From an uncultured Lachnospiraceae bacterium (GTDB lineage Bacteria; Bacillota; Clostridia; Lachnospirales; Lachnospiraceae), in the NCBI GenBank assembly GCA_958426095.1, contig CATZYB010000100.1, positions 1-9,915 of the forward strand: 9,915 nt of DNA, read 5' to 3'. Within the stretch, counting starts at the first letter, position 1. Each line of letters starts with the position of its first letter. Under the pieces are notes generated by a model that was given only the letters and a program-made list of their open reading frames with translations, ran no database searches and was not told the origin of the DNA. This document shows positions 1 through 7,047 of this stretch, piece by piece. A program made the translations under genes and the position numbers.

Positions 1-578
1 AATCTTGTGAGACCATCGACGCATTTTTCAATTCCAAGCACACCGCTGTCTAAGGAAACATGATAATGCTCGGCAACACCCCATTGAGTATCTGTATAAA
101 ACTGATAATAGGCTGCCCGGCGTTTATCTTTATCCTTCAGCCGCTTTTGCGGTGATTCGGAACGCTCTCCATACTGCTGCACAATACGTTCCGCCCGTTT
201 TTCCATATCCGCATGGATAAATACGGTCAGGCAGTCCGCCTCATCCTTTAATAAATAGTCGGCACATCGTCCAACAATAACACACGGCCCTTTTTGCGCC
301 AGCTCAAGAATCGTATCTCTCTGAGCCTTCCAGACATAATCCTGAGTTGAATGTCCGGAATAATCCCGGCTGAAAAAGGCTCCGGCCAACCAGCTTCCAC
401 GGGCTACATCCTCACTGCGCTTCTCAATATACTCTTTCGTAAACCCGCTTTTTTCCGCAATTTTTTCAATAACCTCATGGTCATAGCACGGAATTCCCAG
501 TTTTGCGGCAACCTCCTTGCCGATGGTCCTTCAGCCGCTGCCAAACTGGCGGCTGATGGTAATAACTCTGTTTTTCAT
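1..578 (-). pseudogene. Cytidylate kinase-like protein, interrupted by an in-frame TGA; carboxy end cut by the window edge
   Basis: The minus-strand reading frame from ATG at 578 encodes 192 codons in the window and resembles the cytidylate kinase-like family (AAA-type P-loop nucleotide kinases of about 200 residues), so only a few residues should be missing beyond base 1. It opens MKNRVITISRQFGSG, then hits TGA at 533-531 (codon 16), then continues RTIGKEVAAKLGIPCYDHEV in the same frame. Later family-like stretches are CVIVGRCADYLL, HADMEKRAERI and a DKRRAAYYQFYT segment. The TGA sits where homologs have the second glycine of the GSGGRxIGK nucleotide-binding loop, so one GGA-to-TGA change explains it. 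AAGGAGG lies 9 bases before the ATG and overlaps the end of the MATE gene, whose stop is 15 bases upstream, so the two are probably co-transcribed. No in-frame ATG follows closely to rescue translation. UGA ends the regulator and ATPase genes here, which argues against recoding. A sequencing error is possible. Substrate unknown. Confidence 0.8.
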
Positions 579-593
579 AATGCCAACCTCCTT

Positions 594-1976
594 TTAGTTT
601 TCCAAAGCTTCAACCTTTTTATTAATCTTTCGCAGCAACAGGCAGGCAATGGCCGCAGTGACAATTTCCGCGATTGGAAAGGTCAGCCATAACAGCCAGG
701 TGGAACCTGATGATTTAATGACGATCTGAGCAAAAATCCACGCAACAGGCAGTACAAATATGAGCTGACGGCACAGAGACACGATCAGGGATTCAAGGCC
801 GCCGTCCAGCGCCTGAAATACACCCTGCAGTGCAATATTAACACCGGCAAATATAAAGCTGATCGAAATAATGTGCATCGCACTGATACAAATGCTTTCT
901 GTTTCTCCGGACAGACCAAATACCCTGGCCAGAGGACCGGCAAAAATCTCAACAACCGCCGTACCGATCACCATAATAATAAACGTATAGAGCAGTCCAT
1001 ATTTTATACCGGCACGAATACGGGATTTGCTTCCCATACCATGGCTGAAAGATACGATCGGTGTGATCGCATCACGCAGACCAAAGGCTGCGAATAAAAT
1101 AAACTGCTGAATTTTGTAATACAGACCGTAAGCCGTCACCAGACTCTCTCCGACAGTTCCCAAAATAATGTTCAATCCATAGGTCATAATAGACATCAAC
1201 GCCTGAGCGATGATCGCCGGCAGACCGATCGAATAAATACCTTTAATAACCTGCGCCGACGGTTTAAAATATTTGCGCTTATTCATGATATCTTTATTGA
1301 CCTTCAAATGGAAGATCAACGCAAGAATCCAGGAAACACACTGACCAATAACAGTGGCATAAGCCGCGCCCTTTACGCCCATTTCCGGACAGCCAAGCAG
1401 ACCGTAAATCATAATCGGGTCTAAAATAATATTTGTAATCGCGCCGGCAATCTGAGCGATTGTTGAAAACATTGAGTGACCGCAGGCCTGGAGAAGCTTT
1501 TCGTAAACTGAAAAGAATACAATACCCGGAGAGATGACACAGCAGATCGTCAGATAATCCACACCCATATTGTAAATCAGTTCATTTGCCGTCTGCGTTG
1601 AAATGTACAAACGCACTCCAAAAATGCCAAATAATAAAAATACAATATAAATGATCAACGCCAAAAACTGAGAATTTCCTGCGACCTTACTCGCTTTTTC
1701 CTTATTTCCCTGTCCGAGACTCTTTGCCAGAAGCGCATTCGTACCGACGCCTGTTCCGATACCGATGGCCACCATCAGCATCTGCATCGGGAAGGCCAGA
1801 GTCAGGGCGGTCAGGGCCGCCTCGCCGTTTTCTGCCATATTTGAGATAAACGCACTGTCGACAATGTTATAAAGGGCCTGGAGTACCATCGATATGATCA
1901 TCGGCAGTCCCATCGTCAACATCAATTTATTTACGGGCATTTGTCCCATTTTGTCTGTCTTCGCTGTCTGTTCCAT
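594..1976 (-). CDS. MATE family multidrug/Na+ antiporter, MepA-like
   Basis: This 460-residue integral membrane protein matches the multidrug and toxic compound extrusion (MATE) family in length and layout. Such proteins export cationic drugs or metabolites across the cytoplasmic membrane using a Na+ or H+ gradient. The first helix carries LQALYNIVDSAFI at residues 32-44, typical of the MepA/DinF branch. A glycine-rich GIGTGVGTNALLAKSLGQG stretch follows, and the second half starts again with a similar helix (GLPAIIAQALMSIMTYG), giving the usual two six-helix bundles, about 12 membrane segments. The end is short and charged (RKINKKVEALEN). ATG at 1976 is the only plausible start because TGA lies in frame three codons upstream. 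Its GGAGG at 1989-1993 is 12 bases away, longer than usual, so initiation may be modest. It begins 27 bases after the rubrerythrin stop and ends 15 bases before the kinase start, with no terminator on either side, suggesting one operon. Actual substrate cannot be read from sequence. Confidence 0.93.
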   Translation of the reverse strand: MEQTAKTDKMGQMPVNKLMLTMGLPMIISMVLQALYNIVDSAFISNMAENGEAALTALTLAFPMQMLMVAIGIGTGVGTNALLAKSLGQGNKEKASKVAGNSQFLALIIYIVFLLFGIFGVRLYISTQTANELIYNMGVDYLTICCVISPGIVFFSVYEKLLQACGHSMFSTIAQIAGAITNIILDPIMIYGLLGCPEMGVKGAAYATVIGQCVSWILALIFHLKVNKDIMNKRKYFKPSAQVIKGIYSIGLPAIIAQALMSIMTYGLNIILGTVGESLVTAYGLYYKIQQFILFAAFGLRDAITPIVSFSHGMGSKSRIRAGIKYGLLYTFIIMVIGTAVVEIFAGPLARVFGLSGETESICISAMHIISISFIFAGVNIALQGVFQALDGGLESLIVSLCRQLIFVLPVAWIFAQIVIKSSGSTWLLWLTFPIAEIVTAAIACLLLRKINKKVEALEN

Positions 1977-1995
1977 TGGATTTCAAAACCTCCGT

Positions 1996-2007
1996 TTAAT
2001 CGATTAA
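1996..2007. repeat. 12-bp perfect palindrome over the rubrerythrin stop codon
   Basis: TTAATCGATTAA reads the same on both strands and covers the rubrerythrin TAA codon, just upstream of the MATE ribosome binding site (1989-1993). It could be a small protein-binding site, but AT-rich palindromes of this size arise often by chance, and no second copy was noticed in the window. Confidence 0.35.
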
Positions 2008-2669
2008 TAATTTTCTTTACGAACTTCAAAATAGCTCTGGGAATATCCGCAGACCGGACAAACCTCCGGCGCTTCCGTGCCGACTACCAAATGACCGCAG
2101 ACACGGCATTCCCACATAGACTGACCGCTCTTTGCAAATACTTCCTGCATTTCAACATTATGTAACAGCTTACGATAACGTTCTTCATGGGCCTTTTCAA
2201 TCTCGCCTACACGGCGGAATTTCTCAGCCATCTCAGGGAAGCCCTCTTCTTCGGCTTCCTTTGCCATACGATCATACATATCCGTCCACTCATAATTCTC
2301 ACCTTCGGCCGCTGCCAACAGGTTTGCCGCAGTGCCTCCGATCCCGCCAAGGGCTTCAAACCACATACGAGCATGCTCCTGCTCGTTGCGGGCCGTTTTC
2401 AAGAACAATTCTGCCAGCTGTTCATAGCCCTCCCGCTGTGCCACAGCTGCAAAAAATGTATACTTGTTCCGTGCCTGGCTTTCACCGGAGAAAGCTTCTT
2501 CCAGATTTTTTTCTGTTTTTGTTCCCTCATAAGGACTCTTTTTTTCTGCTGCTTTATCCTCCATTAAGACAAAAACGGAAGCCGGCTGTTTACAGCGCGG
2601 ACAAACAAAATCCTCCGGCAATGCTCCTTCATGAATATAACCACATACTGTACATTTCCACTTTTCCAT
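2004..2669 (-). CDS. Rubrerythrin with rubredoxin-like domains at both ends
   Basis: This 221-residue cytosolic protein belongs to the rubrerythrins, di-iron enzymes that reduce hydrogen peroxide to water in anaerobes with electrons passed through a rubredoxin centre. Domain order: a rubredoxin-like zinc-ribbon/Fe(Cys)4 site (Cys6, 9, 23, 26; CTVCGYIHEG and CPRC), a ferritin-like four-helix domain (about 50-173), then a second rubredoxin-like site (Cys188, 191, 204, 207; CRVCGH and CPVC). Aligning by eye to Desulfovibrio rubrerythrin, all di-iron ligands are present: Glu63, Glu96, His99, Glu124, Glu127, Glu158 and His161. Classical rubrerythrin has only the carboxy-terminal rubredoxin, and reverse rubrerythrin only the amino-terminal one. 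I chose ATG at 2669 because GGAGG lies 7 bases upstream and the protein then starts directly with the first metal site. An in-frame ATG at 2711 lacks a ribosome binding site and sits in the U-tract of the upstream hairpin. Likely first gene of an operon with the MATE gene, under the promoter at 2772-2800. Confidence 0.95.
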   Translation of the reverse strand: MEKWKCTVCGYIHEGALPEDFVCPRCKQPASVFVLMEDKAAEKKSPYEGTKTEKNLEEAFSGESQARNKYTFFAAVAQREGYEQLAELFLKTARNEQEHARMWFEALGGIGGTAANLLAAAEGENYEWTDMYDRMAKEAEEEGFPEMAEKFRRVGEIEKAHEERYRKLLHNVEMQEVFAKSGQSMWECRVCGHLVVGTEAPEVCPVCGYSQSYFEVRKENY

Positions 2670-2713
2670 ACGATTTCCTCCTTCATCTGTCAAAAAGTTT
2701 TTCATAAACACAC

Positions 2714-2762
2714 AAAAAAGCGAGTAGCATTCAACCGGATTTACGCAGTTTTGCTACTCGCT
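2714..2762 (-). terminator. 11-bp hairpin with U-tract: intrinsic terminator or leader hairpin
   Basis: Read on the minus strand, AGCGAGTAGCA (2762-2752) pairs perfectly with TGCTACTCGCT (2729-2719) across a 22-base loop, and the stem is followed by a run of T to 2714. The loop can form a smaller inner stem (AACTG with CGGTT, one wobble pair). This is the form of a rho-independent terminator and would end transcription from the membrane regulator upstream. However, a strong promoter pointing the same way lies immediately before it, with a predicted start within a few bases of the stem, so the same hairpin would also be the 5' end of the rubrerythrin messenger. It may therefore act as an attenuator or a stability element rather than only as a terminator. 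Confidence 0.75.
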
Positions 2763-2771
2763 GTATAGATT

Positions 2772-2800
2772 ATAATATCATTTTTTCAGATTTACGTCAA
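2772..2800 (-). promoter_or_regulatory. Sigma-A type promoter for rubrerythrin-MATE-kinase
   Basis: On the minus strand TTGACG (2800-2795) is followed after exactly 17 bases by TATTAT (2777-2772); each hexamer is one base from consensus. A- and T-tracts just upstream (about 2805-2830) could act as an UP element. The predicted start is about 2764-2766, directly in front of the hairpin at 2762, giving a leader of about 95 bases before the rubrerythrin ATG. No better promoter lies between the hairpin and the gene: TTGACA close to the ribosome binding site would start transcription inside the coding region. Confidence 0.7.
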
Positions 2801-2838
2801 AGGTATTTTTCGATAAAAATTTTTCAAAATTTCCATCT

Positions 2839-3639
2839 TCATTCATACTTTTTTCCAAACACATACATGGGTATAAACATTCCCAAAACAAATGCCAGCG
2901 GAACCAACAGTCGGGTAACGACCCACAATTCACGATCAAAAATGACCCAAAGAATATATCCCGCGACAGGCAGGCCCACTGCTCCGGCCAGACACCATAC
3001 CCGGGCCGTATTCAGAATATGAGGCCAGTTACTGTTGTTAAAATAAAGTCCCGGCATATTCATCCGAAGAAATCCGTCGGAAATAAAATTAATCTTGTTC
3101 TCATCATAATAGGCAGGCAATGTCTCCCGGGCAAATATACAAAACCACCCGCCAAAAATCAAAAGCATTCCTGCATAGGGCAGCACGCCTTCCGCCATAT
3201 CGTTCAGCGAAAAGCCCAAACGACCGAATATAAAAAGCTCCGCCGCCGCAATACACAGGCTGGCCAGATACAGACGGACCCACCACCGGCGGTTTCGCTG
3301 CCGGACTTCCTGTTCTTTGAATGACATTTCCATTGAACAGGTCACCAGCTCTTCAATCTCTTCTTTCTTTAATATTCTCTCGTCCTCAAGTCTCTCGCCC
3401 CGGAGTAATTCCGTTACTGTCACTTCCAGTGCCTCTGCTATGGGAATGAGCATGGACACATTTGGTATACTCAATCCCCTCTCCCATTTACTGACTGCTT
3501 TATCCGATATAAAAAGCTTCTCCGCCAGTTCCTTCTGAGTCAGATGCTTCTCTTTGCGAAGCTGTGCAATAAATTCTCCGAATTTCTTGTTATCCATCGG
3601 ATATGCTCCGCCGCTCTTTTCATTTTCTGTCTGATACAT
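2839..3639 (-). CDS. Xre-family helix-turn-helix regulator with membrane domain
   Basis: Predicted 266-residue protein. Residues 20-81 form an Xre/Cro-type helix-turn-helix: FGEFIAQLRKEKHLTQKELA, then the recognition segment ISDKAVSKWERG and the closing helix ending VTELLRGE. A charged linker (about 82-120) leads to about four hydrophobic segments in the rest of the protein, ending MYVFGKKYE. DNA-binding proteins with such a tail are common in clostridia and are thought to sense membrane or envelope conditions while attached to the membrane; target and signal here are unknown. The start is set at ATG 3639 because GGAGG lies 7 bases upstream. An in-frame ATG at 3660 lacks a site, and ATG at 3597 (MDNKKFGEF), preceded by GGAG, is a fair alternative that agrees with where many relatives begin. 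An inverted repeat at 3650-3673 covers the chosen ribosome binding site and may serve autoregulation. It lies 84 bases after the ATPase, in the same direction. The stop is TGA. Confidence 0.88.
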   Translation of the reverse strand: MYQTENEKSGGAYPMDNKKFGEFIAQLRKEKHLTQKELAEKLFISDKAVSKWERGLSIPNVSMLIPIAEALEVTVTELLRGERLEDERILKKEEIEELVTCSMEMSFKEQEVRQRNRRWWVRLYLASLCIAAAELFIFGRLGFSLNDMAEGVLPYAGMLLIFGGWFCIFARETLPAYYDENKINFISDGFLRMNMPGLYFNNSNWPHILNTARVWCLAGAVGLPVAGYILWVIFDRELWVVTRLLVPLAFVLGMFIPMYVFGKKYE

Positions 3640-3649
3640 AAGGCCACCT

Positions 3650-3673
3650 CCTGAAATCATCTTACATTTCAGG
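3650..3673. promoter_or_regulatory. Inverted repeat over the regulator's ribosome binding site
   Basis: CCTGAAAT and ATTTCAGG are perfect 8-base arms separated by 8 bases, and the downstream arm merges into the AGGAGG that serves the regulator ATG at 3639. As DNA it has the size and two-fold symmetry of an Xre-dimer operator; as RNA it would form a stem that partly hides the ribosome binding site. Either role would control the regulator itself. This is inference: no second copy was noticed elsewhere in the window. Confidence 0.45.
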
Positions 3674-3732
3674 CCTCATAAAAGCAACCGACCAATAGTA
3701 GAATCCGGACGCCACAGTCATTTGCTCAGATC

Positions 3733-3752
3733 AAAAAGCGGTAATCAGCGCT
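3733..3752 (-). terminator. Weak candidate terminator at the end of the P-type ATPase gene
   Basis: On the minus strand AGCG (3752-3749) can pair with CGCT (3740-3737) over an 8-base loop that includes the ATPase stop codon, followed by five T. A 4-bp stem with a mismatch before three further A-T pairs is poor, so read-through into the regulator gene seems likely. I found no convincing promoter in the 84-base gap that follows. Confidence 0.25.
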
Positions 3753-6069
3753 GTTTTGTCAAAATCCGTACCGCCTTTGTGAGCCACTGAAGCAAATATC
3801 GGGTAAGTATCATCAATGGGATGATAAATATGAGCCGCCAGTTCAGTATATGGGTGATACTGAAAAAATCCGGCAGAATAAAAATTGCCGCCACAAAGAT
3901 AACAGCCATGGCGATACACAGAATCCGCCGCCGCGTATTCATCGGACGGCATACCTCCCAGACAACCATCTGACTGATAAAACCGGCCAGAATCAGATTG
4001 TAGGTAGACAGCATTAATCCGTCAAATCCAAAGAAGGCTGAAACGATCTGATTCACCAGCATCATAATGACCATCGTCAACGCGCTCGGCAGGGATATCC
4101 GCAGAACATTCCGCATAAATCCGTTGCTTGTCACGGTCTCCGTCTGCTCCAGCGTCAGAATAAAACTCGGTATTCCAATAGCCGTCGTGCTTATGATACT
4201 TAAATGAATCGGAACAAAAGGATAGGTCCGTCCGAGAATAATAAATATAATACTCAAAAGTACCGAATAAATCGTCTTTGTCAGGTAAAGAGCGCTGACA
4301 CGTTCAATATTGGATATGATCATCCGGCCTTCCCGGACAATGGACTTCATACTGGCAAAATTCGAATCCATGAGTACGATATGGGCGACCTGCTTGGCCG
4401 CATCGCTTCCCGCCGCCATGGCAATACCACAGTTGGCGTCCTTCAGGGCAAGAACGTCGTTGACGCCGTCGCCGACCATACCGACCACAGCGCCGTTGGC
4501 CTGATAAGCCTTGACGATCCGCTGCTTCTGCTCCGGCCGGACGCGGCCGTATACCGTATAATTCGGTACGACCTCCCGAAGTTCTTCAAAATCCTCCGGA
4601 AGCGTATTTGCATCAATATACTTCTCGCCGCCTTCAAGTCCGGCTTTCACTGCAATATTTGAAACCGTCACCGGATTATCTCCGGAAATCACCTTGATCG
4701 CCACATTCTGGCTGGCAAAATATTCAAAGGTTCCCCGGGCTTCCGGACGGATACAGTCGGAAATTACGATCAATCCCGACGGCGTCACGCCGCTGACCGT
4801 CATATCATTCATATTGACAGAAGAACATTTTCCCAAAAGAAGGACACGCATCCCTTCTCTGGAACAGGCATCCACTTTTTCATTTAATTCTTTATTATCT
4901 TTGACAAGAAATTCCGGTGCGCCAAGGACATAGTTTCCCTCGCCCTCAAAGACGATTGCCCGATACTTCCGGTCCGAAGAAAATGGAATCTTCGCCTGAA
5001 TCTTCCATTTTTCAGTTTTCTCAAAATAAGCCATCAGCGCGTCCTGGGTCGCATTCACATCGTCGAAGGCGAAGGCGATTTCATTCATAACCTCCCGCAT
5101 CCGTCCGGCATCCTCTCCGAAGGGAATCAGTTCGACCACCTCCAGCGCGCCTGTGGTAATTGTTCCTGTTTTATCCAGACAGAGGACATTCACCCGGGCC
5201 AGAGCCTCAATAGCCTCCATCTCCTGCACAAGGGCCTGCTTTCCGGCCAGACGTCCCACACCAAGAATAAAGGAAATACTGGTCAACAGCACCAGTCCCT
5301 CGGGAATCATGCCGATCACTCCGGCTACCGTATTGACAAGGGCGTCGGAAAAGGTGATTCCCTCTGCGCCCCGCTGAGAAATAAACAACAGAATACCGAC
5401 CGGTACAAGAATCGTTCCTGTCACCTTGATGATCCGCTTGATGGAATCCTGCATCTCGGAAGACGCCCGCTTTTTCTGTTTGGCCTGACTGGCCAACTTG
5501 GTTGCATAGTTATCCTTTCCCACGTGGATAACCTTCGCCCTACCGCTTCCGGCCACCATAAAGCTGCCTGACCATAAAGTATCCCCCGGCGCCTTACGCA
5601 CCGGCCGGGATTCTCCCGTGATCATAGATTCATTGACCTCAATGCCTTCTGATTCCAGAACGACACAATCCGCTCCGATCTGATTACCGTTTTCCACAGC
5701 AAGCAGATCATCAATAACCAATTCCTCGATCGGAATATCTTTAAACTTTCCGTCCCGGCAAACCCGGGCTTTACTGGCCGTGATCACCGCCAGGTTATCG
5801 ATCAGTTTTTTTACCTTTAATTCCTGAAAAATACCGATAACTGAATTGCAGATAATAACTCCAAGAAATGTCAGGTTTTTAAACTGACCGGACAGGATAA
5901 CGAGAATCCCGAGAAAAATATTTAAAAAGTTAAAATAGGTCAGTGTATGACAACGGACAATCTCTGCCGTTGTTTTTGAAATATGACTATCTGATGTATT
6001 TACCTGACCCTTGTCGATCCGCTTTCGGACTTCGGCACTGGTCAGGCCATCATAGCCCCGATCTCCCAT
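3745..6069 (-). CDS. Cation-transporting P-type ATPase, CtpE/Exp7-like
   Basis: This 774-residue membrane pump uses a phosphorylated aspartate to drive cation transport across the cytoplasmic membrane. The catalytic signatures are intact: TGES at 151-154 (actuator), DKTGT with phosphorylated Asp299, a nucleotide-binding domain with IPFSSDRKY and a VLGAPEFL version of the KGAPE motif, and GDGVND at 533-538. Membrane layout is 2+2+6 helices. The fourth helix carries IPEGL (255-259), the ion-site motif of P2-type (calcium/sodium-type) pumps, and there are no amino-terminal heavy-metal CxxC domains. NLTFLGVIICNSVIGIFQE near residue 70 and MIPEGLVLLTS resemble the CtpE/Exp7 group, for which calcium transport has been reported in mycobacteria; the ion here is unproven. 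ATG 6069 lies 3 bases after the metA stop, and its GAGG site is inside the last metA codons, so translation is probably coupled. The stop is TGA at 3745. Confidence 0.93.
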   Translation of the reverse strand: MGDRGYDGLTSAEVRKRIDKGQVNTSDSHISKTTAEIVRCHTLTYFNFLNIFLGILVILSGQFKNLTFLGVIICNSVIGIFQELKVKKLIDNLAVITASKARVCRDGKFKDIPIEELVIDDLLAVENGNQIGADCVVLESEGIEVNESMITGESRPVRKAPGDTLWSGSFMVAGSGRAKVIHVGKDNYATKLASQAKQKKRASSEMQDSIKRIIKVTGTILVPVGILLFISQRGAEGITFSDALVNTVAGVIGMIPEGLVLLTSISFILGVGRLAGKQALVQEMEAIEALARVNVLCLDKTGTITTGALEVVELIPFGEDAGRMREVMNEIAFAFDDVNATQDALMAYFEKTEKWKIQAKIPFSSDRKYRAIVFEGEGNYVLGAPEFLVKDNKELNEKVDACSREGMRVLLLGKCSSVNMNDMTVSGVTPSGLIVISDCIRPEARGTFEYFASQNVAIKVISGDNPVTVSNIAVKAGLEGGEKYIDANTLPEDFEELREVVPNYTVYGRVRPEQKQRIVKAYQANGAVVGMVGDGVNDVLALKDANCGIAMAAGSDAAKQVAHIVLMDSNFASMKSIVREGRMIISNIERVSALYLTKTIYSVLLSIIFIILGRTYPFVPIHLSIISTTAIGIPSFILTLEQTETVTSNGFMRNVLRISLPSALTMVIMMLVNQIVSAFFGFDGLMLSTYNLILAGFISQMVVWEVCRPMNTRRRILCIAMAVIFVAAIFILPDFFSITHILNWRLIFIIPLMILTRYLLQWLTKAVRILTKQR

Positions 6070-6072
6070 AAT

Positions 6073-7011
6073 TTAGTCCTCATCTGTAAAAGTAATAACA
6101 TCTTCATTTAAAATATATGGTGTTGTCTGATATACAAAATAATTCAGCCAGTTGGAATATATCCATGTACCATGGGCGCGCCAGCGCATCATCGGCCGCT
6201 TCTTTGGATCATCATCCTCAAAATAATTCACCGGGATCTCCGGATTCAGCCCTTTGTCTACATCCCGGAAATACTCTTTTGCCAGAGTATCAATGTCATA
6301 TTCCGAATGACCCATGACAAAAAACTGGGAACCGCTCTGATTTCCAACCACATAAACACCGGCCTCGTCCGAAGCCGCCATGATCTTCAGATCCGGAATC
6401 TTCTCAATATCCTCCGCCCGAACCGTTGTATTCCGTGAATGGGGCGCATAGAATTCCGAATCAAAGCCCCGGAATAACCGGGACTTTTCATTGATCAGAT
6501 AATGCTTGTACACGCCGGATAATTTTTTATCCAGAATATATTTCGGTATTCCATAATGATAATACAATCCGGCCTGGGCTCCCCAACAGATATGGAAAGT
6601 GGAATGGACATGGGTCTTGGACCATTCCATGACCTGGCACAGCTCATCCCAATATTCCACATCCTCAAAATCCATCAGCTCCACCGGCGCGCCGGTAATG
6701 ATCATCCCGTCATACCATTTATGCTTGATCTGCGGAAATGTCTGATAAAAAGTGATCATATGCTCCTCAGAAATATTCTTTGCCGTATGGGACTCCATCT
6801 GGAGCAGCTCAATCTCGATCTGAAGCGGCGTATTTGACAGGCAGCGCAGAATCTGCGTCTCTGTCTCGATCTTCGTCGGCATCAGATTCAAAATTAAAAT
6901 CTGAAGAGGACGGATATTCTGGGTCAGCGCTCTCCGCTCCGTCATGACGAAAATATGCTCATCCTCCAGAACCTTCCTGGCCGGCAGATCATTTTGTATT
7001 TTAATCGGCAT
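6073..7011 (-). CDS. metA: Homoserine O-acetyltransferase, MetA type
   Basis: This 312-residue cytosolic enzyme acylates L-homoserine, the first step committed to methionine synthesis. It belongs to the MetA (class-I glutamine-amidotransferase-like) family rather than MetX. The catalytic set is in the canonical positions: nucleophile Cys142 (HICWGAQAG), His235 and Glu237 (VMGHSEYD), and the oxyanion-region Lys47 (LMPTKIETE). Residue 111 is Glu (TGAPVE); in characterised MetA proteins Glu111 goes with acetyl-CoA and Gly111 with succinyl-CoA, so O-acetylhomoserine is the expected product despite frequent annotation as a succinyltransferase. Length is normal for the family. The start is supported by AGGAG about 9 bases upstream and by the typical MPIKIQNDLPARKVL opening. 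A good promoter at 7048-7076 leaves a leader of about 30 bases, too short for a SAM riboswitch or T-box. The gene ends TAA three bases before the P-type ATPase start. Confidence 0.97.
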   Translation of the reverse strand: MPIKIQNDLPARKVLEDEHIFVMTERRALTQNIRPLQILILNLMPTKIETETQILRCLSNTPLQIEIELLQMESHTAKNISEEHMITFYQTFPQIKHKWYDGMIITGAPVELMDFEDVEYWDELCQVMEWSKTHVHSTFHICWGAQAGLYYHYGIPKYILDKKLSGVYKHYLINEKSRLFRGFDSEFYAPHSRNTTVRAEDIEKIPDLKIMAASDEAGVYVVGNQSGSQFFVMGHSEYDIDTLAKEYFRDVDKGLNPEIPVNYFEDDDPKKRPMMRWRAHGTWIYSNWLNYFVYQTTPYILNEDVITFTDED

Positions 7012-7047
7012 ATAAAAGTCTCCTGTTCTTTCATGAAATTACCTTTT

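Noticed and set aside
531..533. TGA in the kinase gene as selenocysteine
   Set aside because: The position is a glycine of the nucleotide-binding loop in relatives, no selenoprotein of this family is known to me, and I saw no clear SECIS-like stem directly downstream.
2663..2691. TTGACA near 2690 as a promoter -35 element for rubrerythrin
   Set aside because: A -10 element at 17 bases would overlap the start codon and resembles TATAAT poorly, so transcription would begin inside the gene.
2132..2707. Plus-strand open frame of 191 codons opposite rubrerythrin
   Set aside because: It is antisense to a gene with complete metal-binding motifs, has no family resemblance, and reads as compositionally odd protein rich in Pro, Leu and His.
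2670..2711. ATG at 2711 as rubrerythrin start
   Set aside because: It has no ribosome binding site and adds 14 residues not fitting the family, while ATG 2669 has GGAGG at ideal spacing.
4204..4662. Plus-strand open frame of 152 codons opposite the P-type ATPase
   Set aside because: It lies antisense to the conserved GDGVND region of the pump; its openness is explained by codon use of the real gene.
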